This document shows positions 7,532 through 16,337 of a stretch of 64,000 nucleotides of DNA, piece by piece (the stretch's first letter is position 1; each line of letters opens with the position of its first letter). The position numbers and the translations under genes are program-made. The DNA lies in NCBI RefSeq assembly GCF_017948455.1, contig NZ_JAFFSU010000015.1, forward strand, positions 142,408-206,407. Reading direction: 5' to 3'. The notes beneath the pieces are model-generated. The model saw nothing but the letters and a program-made list of their open reading frames with translations, did not search any database and was not told the origin of the DNA. This DNA is from Streptomyces sp. GESEQ-4. Lineage in GTDB: Bacteria; Actinomycetota; Actinomycetes; Streptomycetales; Streptomycetaceae.

Positions 7532-10500
7532 GTGCACCTCAAGGCCCTGACCCTCCGTGGGTTCAAGTCGTTCGCCTCGGCGACCACGCTCCGGTTCGAG
7601 CCGGGGATCACGTGTGTCGTAGGACCGAACGGCTCGGGCAAGTCCAATGTGGTGGACGCGCTCAGCTGGGTCATGGGTGAACAGGGCGCCAAGTCGCTGC
7701 GCGGCGGCAAGATGGAGGACGTCATCTTCGCCGGCACCACCGGCCGCCCGCCGCTCGGCCGCGCCGAGGTGTCCCTCACCATCGACAACTCCGACGGCGC
7801 GCTGCCCATCGAGTACGCCGAGGTCACCATCACGCGGATCATGTTCCGCAACGGCGGCAGCGAGTACCAGATCAACGGCGACACCTGCCGCCTGCTCGAC
7901 ATCCAGGAACTCCTCTCCGACTCCGGCATCGGCCGCGAGATGCACGTCATCGTCGGCCAGGGCCAGCTCGACTCCGTACTGCACGCGGACCCGATGGGGC
8001 GCAGGGCCTTCATCGAAGAGGCCGCCGGTGTGCTGAAACACCGCAAGCGCAAGGAGAAGGCCCTCCGGAAGCTGGACGCGATGCAGGCCAACCTCGCGCG
8101 CGTACAGGACCTGACGGACGAGTTGCGCAGACAGCTGAAGCCCCTGGGCCGCCAGGCGGCGGTCGCGCGCAGGGCCGCCGTCATCCAGGCCGACCTCCGC
8201 GACGCCCGCCTCCGCCTGCTCGCCGACGATCTCGTACGACTCCGAGAGGCGCTCAACGCCGAGGTCGCCGACGAGGCCGCGCTGAAGGAACGTAAGGAAG
8301 CCGCCGAACTGGAGCTGAAGAAGGCGCTCCAGCGGGAGGCGCTCCTGGAGGACGAGGTACGGCAGCTCACTCCGCGACTCCAGCGCGCCCAGCAGACTTG
8401 GTACGAACTCTCCCAGCTCGCCGAACGCGTCCGCGGCACGATCTCGCTGGCCGACGCCCGGGTGAAGAGCGCCACTTCCGCGCCGCCGGACGAGCGCCGG
8501 GGCCGTGACCCCGAGGACATGGAGCGCGAGGCCAACCGGATCCGTGAGCAGGAGGCCGAGCTCGAAGCGGCCCTGGAGGCGGCCGAGCGGGCGCTGGACG
8601 ACACGGTCGCGCACCGCGCCGACCTGGAGCGCGAGCTGGCCATGGAGGAACGGCGGCTGAAGGACGTCGCCCGCTCCATCGCCGACCGCCGTGAGAGCCT
8701 CGCCCGGCTGAACGGCCAGGTCAACGCGGCCCGTTCGCGTGCCGCCTCCGCCCAGGCCGAGATCGACCGCCTCGCCGCCGCCCGCGACGAGGCCCAGGAA
8801 CGCGCCGTCGCCGCCCAGGAGGAGTACGAGACCCTGAAGGCCGAGGTCGACGGCCTGGACGCGGACGACGCGGAACTCGGCGAGCAGCACGAAGCGGCCA
8901 AGACAGCACTGACCGAGGCGGAAGCCGCGCTGACGGCGGCCCGCGAGGCGGCCACAGCAGCGGAACGCAAACGCGCCGCCACCCGGGCCCGCCACGAGGC
9001 GCTGGCGATGGGCCTGCGACGCAAGGACGGAACAGGTGCGCTGCTGGGAGCGAAGGACCGGCTCACGGGTCTGCTCGGTCCGGCCGCGGAGCTGCTCACG
9101 GTGACGCCGGGATACGAGGTCGCGCTGGCAGCCGCGTTCGGAGCGGCGGCGGACGCGATCGCGGTGACGTCCCCGTCCGCCGCGGCCGACGCAATCCGCC
9201 TATTGCGCAAACAGGACGGCGGAAGGGCGGCGCTCCTGCTCGCCGGTGAACCAGACGCGCCCCAAAGGGGCGCGGGGAACGGCGCGACCAGCCACAACGA
9301 GCCTGCAGACGCCCGACTACAGCACGCTGCCGAGCTGGTCCGCGGCCCGTCCGACCTCATGCCGGCCGTGAGACGGCTACTGCACCGCATCGTCGTCGTA
9401 AGCACCCTCGAAGACGCCGAAGAGCTCGTCTACGCCCACCCCGACCTCACCGCCGTAACCGCCGAAGGCGACCTCCTGGGCGCCCACTTCGCGCACGGCG
9501 GCTCCGCCGGAGCGCCCAGCCTCCTCGAAGTGCAGGCCTCCGTGGACGAGGCCGCCGCCGAGCTGGAAGAGCTGGCCGTGCGGTGCGAGGAACTCACCGA
9601 GGCGCAGCACGCGGCGACCGAGCGCCGTAAGGAGTGCGCCGCACTCGTCGAAGCCGTGGGGGAGCGGCGCAGGGCCGCCGACCGGGAGAAGTCGGCCGTG
9701 GCGCAGCAGCTCGGACGGCTCGCCGGTCAGGCGCGCGGCGCCGCAGGGGAGGCCGAGCGGTCCGCCGCGGCGGCGGCGCGTGCGCAGGAGGCGCTCGACA
9801 AGGCCGTGGAAGAAGCCGAGGAGCTGGCCGAACGGCTCGCCGTCGCCGAGGAGATGCCGGTCGAGGAGGAGCCCGACACCTCCGTACGGGATCGGCTCGC
9901 CGCCGACGGCGCCAACGCACGCCAGACCGAGATGGAGGCCCGCCTCCAGGTCCGTACGCACGAGGAGCGGGTCAAGGGGCTGGCCGGCCGCGCCGACTCC
10001 CTCGACCGCGCCGCCCGGGCGGAGCGCGACGCACGCGCGCGTGCCGAGCAGCGGCGGGCGCGGATGCGGCACGAGGCGGCCGTCGCGGAAGCCGTCGCCT
10101 CCGGTGCGCGGCAGCTGCTCGCGCACGTCGAGGTCTCCCTCACCCGTGCCGACGCGGAACGCACCGCCGCCGAGACCGCCAAGGCGCGGCGTGAGCAGGA
10201 GCTGACCGTCGCCCGTAACGCGGGGCGCGACCTCAAGTCCGAGCTGGACAAGCTGACCGACTCCGTCCACCGCGGCGAAGTGCTCGGCGCTGAGAAGCGG
10301 ATGCGGATCGAGCAGCTGGAGACCAAGGCGCTGGAGGAGCTGGGGGTCGAGCCGGCCGGGCTCGTCGACGAGTTCGGCCCGCATCAGCTCGTCCCGCCCT
10401 CGCTCCCGGCGGAGGGGGAGCAGCTGCCGGAGGACCCCGAGCACCCCCGCAACCAGCCCAAGCCGTTCGTCCGGGCCGAGCAGGAGAAGCGGCTCAAGTC

Positions 10501-11116
10501 CGCCGAGCGGGCCTATCAGCAGCTCGGCAAGGTCAACCCGCTGGCGCTGGAGGAGTTCGCGGCGCTGGAGGAGCGGCACCAGTTCCTCAGCGAGCAGCTG
10601 GAGGACCTGAAGAAGACCCGTGCCGACCTGCTCCAGGTCGTCAAGGAGGTCGACGAGCGCGTCGAGCAGGTCTTCACCGAGGCCTTCCGGGACACGGCCC
10701 GCGAGTTCGAGGGCGTCTTCAGCCGGCTCTTCCCGGGTGGCGACGGGCGGCTGATCCTCACCGATCCCGACAACATGCTCACCACGGGCGTCGATGTCGA
10801 GGCACGTCCTCCGGGTAAGAAGGTCAAGCGGCTCAGCCTGCTCTCCGGTGGCGAGCGCTCACTGACCGCCGTCGCGATGCTCGTGTCGATCTTCAAGGCC
10901 CGCCCCAGCCCGTTCTATGTGATGGACGAGGTCGAGGCCGCGCTCGATGACACCAACCTGCAGCGGCTGATCCGCATCATGCAGGAGCTGCAGGAAGCCT
11001 CGCAGCTGATCGTGATCACCCACCAGAAGCGGACGATGGAGGTCGCCGACGCGCTGTACGGCGTCTCCATGCAGGGCGACGGTGTGTCGAAGGTCATCTC
11101 TCAGCGGCTGCGCTAA
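7532..11116 (+). CDS. smc: Chromosome segregation ATPase SMC
   Basis: 1194 residues, the core of the SMC-ScpA-ScpB condensin that compacts and resolves chromosomes during sporulation septation. The N-terminal ATPase half has Walker A GPNGSGKSN (about residues 32-40). Coiled coil runs to about 490. The hinge spans about 505-660. Coiled coil returns to about 1030. The C-terminal head has signature LSGGERS (about 1104) and Walker B FYVMDEVEAALDD (about 1128). GTG 7532 gives the family N-terminus MHLKALTLRGFKSF. Odd point: residues 576-596 inside the hinge (from AP to RL; APQRGAGNGATSHN at the start) are encoded by a copy of an otherwise intergenic repeat (9258-9317). Confidence 0.97.
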   Translation: MHLKALTLRGFKSFASATTLRFEPGITCVVGPNGSGKSNVVDALSWVMGEQGAKSLRGGKMEDVIFAGTTGRPPLGRAEVSLTIDNSDGALPIEYAEVTITRIMFRNGGSEYQINGDTCRLLDIQELLSDSGIGREMHVIVGQGQLDSVLHADPMGRRAFIEEAAGVLKHRKRKEKALRKLDAMQANLARVQDLTDELRRQLKPLGRQAAVARRAAVIQADLRDARLRLLADDLVRLREALNAEVADEAALKERKEAAELELKKALQREALLEDEVRQLTPRLQRAQQTWYELSQLAERVRGTISLADARVKSATSAPPDERRGRDPEDMEREANRIREQEAELEAALEAAERALDDTVAHRADLERELAMEERRLKDVARSIADRRESLARLNGQVNAARSRAASAQAEIDRLAAARDEAQERAVAAQEEYETLKAEVDGLDADDAELGEQHEAAKTALTEAEAALTAAREAATAAERKRAATRARHEALAMGLRRKDGTGALLGAKDRLTGLLGPAAELLTVTPGYEVALAAAFGAAADAIAVTSPSAAADAIRLLRKQDGGRAALLLAGEPDAPQRGAGNGATSHNEPADARLQHAAELVRGPSDLMPAVRRLLHRIVVVSTLEDAEELVYAHPDLTAVTAEGDLLGAHFAHGGSAGAPSLLEVQASVDEAAAELEELAVRCEELTEAQHAATERRKECAALVEAVGERRRAADREKSAVAQQLGRLAGQARGAAGEAERSAAAAARAQEALDKAVEEAEELAERLAVAEEMPVEEEPDTSVRDRLAADGANARQTEMEARLQVRTHEERVKGLAGRADSLDRAARAERDARARAEQRRARMRHEAAVAEAVASGARQLLAHVEVSLTRADAERTAAETAKARREQELTVARNAGRDLKSELDKLTDSVHRGEVLGAEKRMRIEQLETKALEELGVEPAGLVDEFGPHQLVPPSLPAEGEQLPEDPEHPRNQPKPFVRAEQEKRLKSAERAYQQLGKVNPLALEEFAALEERHQFLSEQLEDLKKTRADLLQVVKEVDERVEQVFTEAFRDTAREFEGVFSRLFPGGDGRLILTDPDNMLTTGVDVEARPPGKKVKRLSLLSGGERSLTAVAMLVSIFKARPSPFYVMDEVEAALDDTNLQRLIRIMQELQEASQLIVITHQKRTMEVADALYGVSMQGDGVSKVISQRLR
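9258..9317 (+). repeat. Dispersed repeat family 1, copy inside the smc hinge
   Basis: About 60 bases matching, with few changes, the inverted copy at 55598-55667. The shared core reads AGGGGCGCGGGGAAC, then GCGCGACCAGCCACAAC, differing by one base between the two. It keeps the smc frame, adding about 20 residues rich in Gly, Ala and Asn. Confidence 0.85.
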
Positions 11117-11222
11117 ATACGTGCCGCCTACACCGGTTCTGACCAGCGATTTGGGGATCATCCCTTCAACTCTTGAACTCAAGCCCCTCACACCTGCGGT
11201 GCATTCTCTTAACAAGGTCATA

Positions 11223-11263
11223 TTGACTTCGAAACTTGAAGGCATAGCCTGAGCAACGTTGCT
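11223..11263 (+). promoter_or_regulatory. glcP promoter with LacI-type operator
   Basis: TTGACT (11223-11228), 16-base spacer, TAGCCT (11245-11250) form a good sigma-HrdB promoter. Directly after it, at the expected transcription start, lies the perfect palindrome AGCAACGTTGCT (11252-11263) with the central CG typical of LacI/GalR-family operators. A repressor bound there would block initiation of glcP. Confidence 0.65.
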
Positions 11264-11342
11264 TTTACCTTCAGGTACCTTCTGATGGACCTCGAAGGGC
11301 TGACCCCAACCGGCAGCGTTGCCGGTGGCCCGAGGAGTACAC

Positions 11343-12761
11343 GTGACCAGCACAGCGCAGGCACCCAAGTCAGGAGCCGCCAAGGCTCATCCCGAACATC
11401 TCGGGCGCGTCGTCTTCATCGCCGCGGCGGCCGCGATGGGCGGCTTCCTCTTCGGCTACGACAGCTCCGTGATCAACGGCGCCGTCGAGGCCATTCGCGA
11501 CCGCTACGACATCGGCTCCGCGGCGCTGGCGCAGGTCATCGCCATCGCCCTGATCGGCTGTGCCATCGGCGCCGCCACCGCCGGCCGGATCGCCGACCGC
11601 ATCGGACGTATCCGGTGCATGCAGATCTCCGCCGTGCTGTTCACCGTCAGCGCCGTGGGTTCGGCGCTGCCCTTCGCCCTGTACGACCTCGCCTTCTGGC
11701 GGGTCGTCGGCGGCTTCGCCATCGGCATGGCCTCCGTGATCGGCCCCGCCTACATCGCCGAGGTCGCCCCGGCCGAGTACCGCGGACGGCTCGGCTCCTT
11801 CCAGCAGGCCGCGATCGTCATCGGCATCGCCGTCTCGCAGCTGGTCAACTGGGCTCTGCTCAACGCAGCCGACGGCGACCAGCGCGGCAAGATCCTGGGC
11901 CTGGAGGCCTGGCAGGTCATGCTCGGCGTCATGGTGATCCCGGCCGTCATCTACGGCCTGCTGTCCTTCGCCATCCCCGAGTCCCCGCGTTATCTGATCT
12001 CCGTCGGCAAGCACGAGCAGGCCCGCGGGATCCTCGCCGAGGTCGAGGGCAAGGACGTCGACTTCGACGCCCGGATCGCCGAGATCGAGCACGGCATGAA
12101 CAGCGAGCACAAGTCGAGCTTCAAGGACCTGCTCGGCGGCTCCTTCTTCTTCAAGCCGATCGTCTGGATCGGTATCGGCCTGTCGGTCTTCCAGCAGTTC
12201 GTCGGCATCAACGTCGCGTTCTACTACTCCTCGACCCTGTGGCAGTCGGTCGGCGTCGACCCGACGGACTCGTTCTTCTACTCCTTCACGACGTCGATCA
12301 TCAACATCGTCGGCACCGTGATCGCGATGCTCCTGGTGGACCGCATCGGCCGTAAGCCGCTGGCCCTCATCGGCTCCGTCGGCATGGTGATCGGCCTCGC
12401 GCTGGAGGCCTGGGCGTTCTCCTTCCACCTCGTCGACGGCAAGCTGCCGGCCACGCAGGGCTGGATCGCCCTGATCGCCGCCCACATCTTCGTCCTCTTC
12501 TTCGCCCTGTCCTGGGGTGTGGTCGTCTGGGTCTTCCTCGGCGAGATGTTCCCGAACAAGATCCGCGCCGCCGCCCTGGGCGTGGCCGCCGCCGCACAGT
12601 GGATCGCCAACTGGGCCATCACCGCGAGCTTCCCGTCGCTGGCCGACTGGAACCTCTCCGTCACCTACATGATCTACACGGCCTTCGCCGCGCTCTCCAT
12701 CCCGTTCGTCCTCAAGTACGTGAAGGAGACGAAGGGCAAGGCACTGGAGGAGATGGGCTGA
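11343..12761 (+). CDS. glcP: Glucose permease GlcP (MFS sugar:proton symporter)
   Basis: 472 residues with 12 predicted membrane segments, major facilitator superfamily sugar porter. Family motifs are clear: GFLFGYDSSVINGA in helix 1, GRIADRIGRIRCM between helices 2 and 3, PESPRYLISVGK after helix 6, QQFVGINVAFYYSS in helix 7 and VKETKGKALEEM at the C-terminus. In S. coelicolor the gene at this site (SCO5578) encodes a glucose-induced permease that is the main glucose entry route, and glucose then reaches carbon control through glucokinase. GTG 11343 is preceded by GAGGAG. It is monocistronic, with its own promoter and a terminator after it. Confidence 0.93.
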   Translation: MTSTAQAPKSGAAKAHPEHLGRVVFIAAAAAMGGFLFGYDSSVINGAVEAIRDRYDIGSAALAQVIAIALIGCAIGAATAGRIADRIGRIRCMQISAVLFTVSAVGSALPFALYDLAFWRVVGGFAIGMASVIGPAYIAEVAPAEYRGRLGSFQQAAIVIGIAVSQLVNWALLNAADGDQRGKILGLEAWQVMLGVMVIPAVIYGLLSFAIPESPRYLISVGKHEQARGILAEVEGKDVDFDARIAEIEHGMNSEHKSSFKDLLGGSFFFKPIVWIGIGLSVFQQFVGINVAFYYSSTLWQSVGVDPTDSFFYSFTTSIINIVGTVIAMLLVDRIGRKPLALIGSVGMVIGLALEAWAFSFHLVDGKLPATQGWIALIAAHIFVLFFALSWGVVVWVFLGEMFPNKIRAAALGVAAAAQWIANWAITASFPSLADWNLSVTYMIYTAFAALSIPFVLKYVKETKGKALEEMG

Positions 12762-12780
12762 GCCTCGTAAGAGACGTACC

Positions 12781-12816
12781 GCCCCGGCTCAGCCTTCGAG
12801 GTCATTGAGCCGGGGC
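12781..12816. terminator. Bidirectional terminator between glcP and the flavin monooxygenase
   Basis: Perfect 11-bp inverted repeat GCCCCGGCTCA (12781-12791) and TGAGCCGGGGC (12806-12816) with a 14-base loop. The right part covers the last codons of the convergent gene. Confidence 0.75.
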
Positions 12817-13769
12817 AGTACGTTGTCGCAGAACAGCCGCAGGCTGCGCCACCCCTCCTCCACCGGCATCCCGCCCGACAGCGGATGCAGCACATAGTTG
12901 TCGAGCCCCTGCGCCACGCACTCGTCCGGCGTGAGGATCCGGTAGACGCCCTCGGCGCGCAATTCGTCCACGGTGGTGGCCCCCGACTTGACCGCGGACC
13001 GTATACCGCCGGACTGCCAGGAGGCGTACGTCCGCGCCTCGTGCAGGAAGTGGTCGCCGTACTCGCTCCATGCCCGGTCCGGGTCCTCGGCGATGTGCAG
13101 CAGCGGCTGCTCGGTCGCGGGCATCATGGTCCAGCCCTCGGTGCCGTACTCGACGAGCCGTTCCTTGTAGTACGTCTCCAGCTCCGGCAGATGGGCGCTG
13201 GGGAAGAACGGCAGGCCGAGCCGGGCGGCCCGGCGGGCGGCGGCCTGCGAGGAGCCGCCGACCAGGAGGAGGGGGTGCGGCTCGGTGAACGGGCGCGGGG
13301 TGACCCGTACCGTACGGCCCCGGTACTCGAACTCCTCGCCGGTCCAGGCCTTGAGGAGGGTCTCGAGGAGTTCGTCCTGGAGCCGCCCCCGCCGCTTCCA
13401 CTCCACGTCGAACAGGGCGTATTCCTCGGGCCGGTAGCCGATCCCGGCGACGGTCACCAGCCGTCCGCCACTCAGCAGATCCAGTACGGCGATGTCCTCG
13501 GCCAGCCGCAGCGGGTCGTGCAGCGGTCCGATGATCGCCGAGACCGTCACCGCGATCTTCCGGGTGGCGCCGAAGACGGCTCCCGCGAAGGCGAAGGGCG
13601 ACGGCAGCCAGTTGTTCGCGGCGCCGTGGTGCTCCTCGGTCTGCACGGTGGTGATGCCGTGATCGTCGGCGTACGCGGCCATCTCCAGCGCCGCCTTGTA
13701 GCGGGCGCTGAGCGAGGCGGGGGTCGCGCCGGGCTCGACGAGGTTGAAACGTACGACCGTGACGGGCAT
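12789..13769 (-). CDS. LLM-class flavin-dependent oxidoreductase
   Basis: 326 residues, luciferase-like monooxygenase fold: VTVVRFNLVEPG at the start, VQTEEHHGA (about residues 41-49), the flavin-site strands AVTVSAIIGPLHDPLRLAEDIAVLDLLSGGR (about 73-103), and PHPLLLVGGSS (about 163-173). It probably uses F420 or FMN to oxidise an unknown substrate. It is divergent from ftsY and has no partner gene. The transcript would carry an 11-bp perfect hairpin whose 3' arm contains the AAGGGGGA ribosome site (13775-13806), so translation may be controlled. Confidence 0.9.
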   Translation of the reverse strand: MPVTVVRFNLVEPGATPASLSARYKAALEMAAYADDHGITTVQTEEHHGAANNWLPSPFAFAGAVFGATRKIAVTVSAIIGPLHDPLRLAEDIAVLDLLSGGRLVTVAGIGYRPEEYALFDVEWKRRGRLQDELLETLLKAWTGEEFEYRGRTVRVTPRPFTEPHPLLLVGGSSQAAARRAARLGLPFFPSAHLPELETYYKERLVEYGTEGWTMMPATEQPLLHIAEDPDRAWSEYGDHFLHEARTYASWQSGGIRSAVKSGATTVDELRAEGVYRILTPDECVAQGLDNYVLHPLSGGMPVEEGWRSLRLFCDNVLPRLNDLEG

Positions 13770-13774
13770 GGGAA

Positions 13775-13806
13775 GTCCCCCTTCGGCGGTGGATGCGAAG
13801 GGGGAC
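13775..13806 (-). promoter_or_regulatory. Hairpin sequestering the ribosome site of the LLM gene
   Basis: On the minus strand GTCCCCCTTCG, 10-base loop, CGAAGGGGGAC, then TTCCC and the ATG. The AAGGGGGA Shine-Dalgarno is wholly inside the 3' arm of a perfect 11-pair GC-rich stem. It would need opening for translation, unless transcription starts inside it. Confidence 0.6.
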
Positions 13807-13942
13807 GGTAGCTGACGGGGCGTCAGACATCCAGGGGTGCGGGTTCCCCGGTCCGCGAGCAGCGGCAGGAGGGCGACTCCGCTCCTTGGAGGAAACTACA
13901 AGCTGGGTCCCGCGGAGCCCGATGGCTGATACTGGACGCGTT

Positions 13943-15154
13943 ATGGAAACCGTCATCCTTGCTGTAGTCATCGCCGTGGTCGTGCTCGCTGCGCTCGGTG
14001 GGCTCATCGTCGGCACCCGGCGCAAGAAGCCGCTGCCCCCGCCGCCCCCCGCCGCGCCCGACATCACCGCCCCTCCGGCCGAGCCGCACGTCGGCGACGA
14101 GGCCGAAACGCCGCGCGAGGAACCGCGCCGCACGATAGAGGAGGTGGACCTTCCCGACGGCTCGGCCCCGGCCGCCGTCCAGGAACCGCCCGTCGTCGAA
14201 GAGCTTCCGCCGACCGAGATCGAGGTCCCGGAACCCACCGCGGGGCGTCTGGTGCGCCTGCGCGCCCGGCTCTCCCGCTCCCAGAACGCCCTCGGCAAGG
14301 GGCTGCTCACGCTGCTGTCGCGCGAGCACCTCGACGAGGACACCTGGGAGGAGATCGAGGACATCCTGCTCACCGCCGACGTCGGTGTGCAGCCCACCCA
14401 GGAGCTGGTCGACGCGCTGCGTGAGCGCGTCAAGGTGCTCGGGACCCGGACGCCCGGGGAACTGCGCGGCCTGCTGCGCGAGGAGCTGCTCAAGCTGGTC
14501 GGCACCGACTTGGACCGCGTCGTGAAGACCGAGCCGGAGGACCGCAAGCCCGGCATCGTGATGGTCGTCGGCGTCAACGGCACCGGCAAGACCACCACCA
14601 CCGGCAAGCTCGCCCGGGTACTGGTCGCCGACGGCAACAGCGTCGTCCTGGGTGCCGCCGACACCTTCCGTGCCGCCGCCGCCGATCAGCTGCAGACCTG
14701 GGGTGAGCGGGTCGGCGCGTACACCGTCCGCGGGCCCGAGGGCGGCGACCCCGCCTCCGTCGCCTTCGACGCGGTCAAGGAGGGCAAGGAGATGGGCTCC
14801 GACGTCGTCCTCATCGACACCGCCGGGCGCCTGCACACCAAGACCGGCCTCATGGATGAGCTCGGCAAGGTCAAGCGCGTCGTGGAGAAGCACGCTCCGC
14901 TGGACGAGGTGCTGCTCGTGCTGGACGCCACCACCGGCCAGAACGGTCTGGTGCAGGCCCGCGTCTTCGCCGAGGTCGTCGACATCACCGGCATCGTCCT
15001 GACCAAGCTGGACGGCACGGCCAAGGGTGGCATCGTGATCGCCGTGCAGCGCGAGCTGGGCGTGCCGGTCAAGCTGGTCGGCCTCGGCGAGGGTGCGGAT
15101 GATCTGGCGCCGTTCGAGCCGGAGGCGTTCATTGACGCCCTTATCGGAGAGTGA
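13943..15154 (+). CDS. ftsY: Signal recognition particle receptor FtsY
   Basis: 403 residues. SRP receptor GTPase that brings ribosome-SRP complexes to the translocon. Unlike E. coli FtsY it starts with a real membrane helix (METVILAVVIAVVVLAALGG), then an acidic/proline linker to about residue 90, an N domain (about 95-185) and the G domain. The G domain carries G1 GVNGTGKTTT (about 212), DTFRAAAADQL, DTAGR (about 292) and TKLDGTAKGG (about 353). ATG 13943 is used because the hydrophobic anchor begins there; an in-frame ATG at 13922 would add seven residues. Its partner ffh is also in this window. Confidence 0.96.
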   Translation: METVILAVVIAVVVLAALGGLIVGTRRKKPLPPPPPAAPDITAPPAEPHVGDEAETPREEPRRTIEEVDLPDGSAPAAVQEPPVVEELPPTEIEVPEPTAGRLVRLRARLSRSQNALGKGLLTLLSREHLDEDTWEEIEDILLTADVGVQPTQELVDALRERVKVLGTRTPGELRGLLREELLKLVGTDLDRVVKTEPEDRKPGIVMVVGVNGTGKTTTTGKLARVLVADGNSVVLGAADTFRAAAADQLQTWGERVGAYTVRGPEGGDPASVAFDAVKEGKEMGSDVVLIDTAGRLHTKTGLMDELGKVKRVVEKHAPLDEVLLVLDATTGQNGLVQARVFAEVVDITGIVLTKLDGTAKGGIVIAVQRELGVPVKLVGLGEGADDLAPFEPEAFIDALIGE

Positions 15155-15181
15155 CCCCACCTACCAAAGTTGGTATGTGCA

Positions 15182-15234
15182 GAAGCGCCCGCCTCCCAAG
15201 GTGCAGTTGGGGGTCGGGCGCTTCGCTGTGTACG
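15182..15234. terminator. Bidirectional terminator after ftsY
   Basis: GAAGCGCCCG (15182-15191) pairs exactly with CGGGCGCTTC (15225-15234), and CCTCCCAA with TTGGGGGT inside extends the stem. It lies between the convergent ftsY and primase-like genes. Confidence 0.75.
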
Positions 15235-15235
15235 C

Positions 15236-15901
15236 CTACGCCCGGGACCTGTGCGCCACGTACGCCAGCGTGCCCAGCAGCAGCCGGGCCTCCGGCGGGC
15301 GGGTCGCCGAGTCCAGCTCGGGGGAGCGCAGCCAGCGCACCGGGCCCAGGCCGGCCCGGTCGGACGGCGGGGCGGTGATGTACGTACCCGGGCCGAGGCC
15401 GTGCAGGTCGAGGGAGGTCGGGTCGTCCCAGCCCATGCGGTAGAGCAGCTCGGGGAGCTCGGTGGCGGCGCCGGGGGCGACGAAGAAGTGGGCGCGGCCC
15501 TCGGGGGTCGCGGTGACCGGGCCGACGGGCAGGCCCATGCGTTCCAGCCGGGCCAGGGCGTGGCGTCCGGCGGGCTCGGCGACCTCGATGACGTCGAACG
15601 TCCGGCCGACCGGCAGCATCGCCGAGGCGCCGGGGAACTCGCCCCAGGACTCGGTCACTTGGTCGAGGGTCGCGCCGGCGGGTAGCTCCGGCGCGAAGTC
15701 CAGCGGATGTGCGCCCGGCGCGCGGCAGTCGGAGTGGCCGCAGGAGCAGGCGCCCGCCGCGGCCCGCGCGCCCGGCACCACGTCCCAGCCCCAGAGCCCG
15801 GTGAACTCGGCCACGGCGGTGCACTCCGATGTGCGGCCGCGGCGGCGCGAGCCGGACCGGATGTCGCGGATGCCCCGACTGCTGCCGATCGTGAAGCCCA
15901 T
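15236..15901 (-). CDS. Primase/polymerase N-terminal-like protein
   Basis: 221 residues resembling the bifunctional primase-polymerase (AEP, PF09250-type) N-terminal domain commonly annotated in Streptomyces beside nsdA. Visible features are the early GLWGWDVVPG strand, a Cys cluster CSCGHSDCRAPGAHP (about residues 52-66) that matches the family's zinc-like knuckle, and LPVGRTFDVIEV where the catalytic Asp pair would be. The last strand (HGLGPGTYITAPPSDR) matches the family end. The acidic motif is DVIE rather than DxD, and there is no helicase domain, so catalytic activity is doubtful. The start at 15901 is the longest possible and is uncertain. Confidence 0.7.
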   Translation of the reverse strand: MGFTIGSSRGIRDIRSGSRRRGRTSECTAVAEFTGLWGWDVVPGARAAAGACSCGHSDCRAPGAHPLDFAPELPAGATLDQVTESWGEFPGASAMLPVGRTFDVIEVAEPAGRHALARLERMGLPVGPVTATPEGRAHFFVAPGAATELPELLYRMGWDDPTSLDLHGLGPGTYITAPPSDRAGLGPVRWLRSPELDSATRPPEARLLLGTLAYVAHRSRA

Positions 15902-16337
15902 GCCCCCTCCAACGGGTCCGACGCACCGGTGGTTACGAGACCGACCCGGAATGTGACTGACCGTGTCCTCGCCTCCGTGCCGAGCGGCGCCTTCGAGCGG
16001 CCCGGGGTGGTGCGCCCGGCTGCGTGCGCCCCTGAGTGCACCGTTCCGCCCACTCCTGGCCGTCCTATGTCAAGTGAATCGCGTACCAGCCACCGTGAGT
16101 TCATTCGAAGGGGTGGCGAATGGTGGCGTTTCCGGGATCGCCATGGCTGGAGGCGTGATCGTAGGATTACTGTGAGTGCACGAGTCCTGGGGGCACATGC
16201 ACTCGTGGGTATGCCGGAGGCAACTCGGGTTTCCGTTCGAAGGGTGACAACTACCGGACGGGCGGCCCTATTTACCGGCATTCTGATAGGGCTTGGCGCA
16301 CTCGGCGACAAGTGGTCTCAGGGATGGGGGCGTTCCA
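15902..16337. other. Divergent intergenic region between the primase-like gene and nsdA
   Basis: 436 bases without a gene. It must carry promoters for both neighbours. TAGGAT (16162-16167) is a possible -10 for nsdA. Two inverted repeats are visible: CACGAGT (16179-16185) with ACTCGTG (16201-16207), and GCCCTAT (16265-16271) with ATAGGGC (16286-16292), the second only 46 bases before the nsdA start. nsdA probably has a long untranslated leader carrying these structures. Confidence 0.5.

Noticed and set aside
7435..9405. 656-codon open frame antisense to smc
   Set aside because: Composition (Ser/Arg/Ala) is that of a shadow frame and SMC on the other strand is certain.
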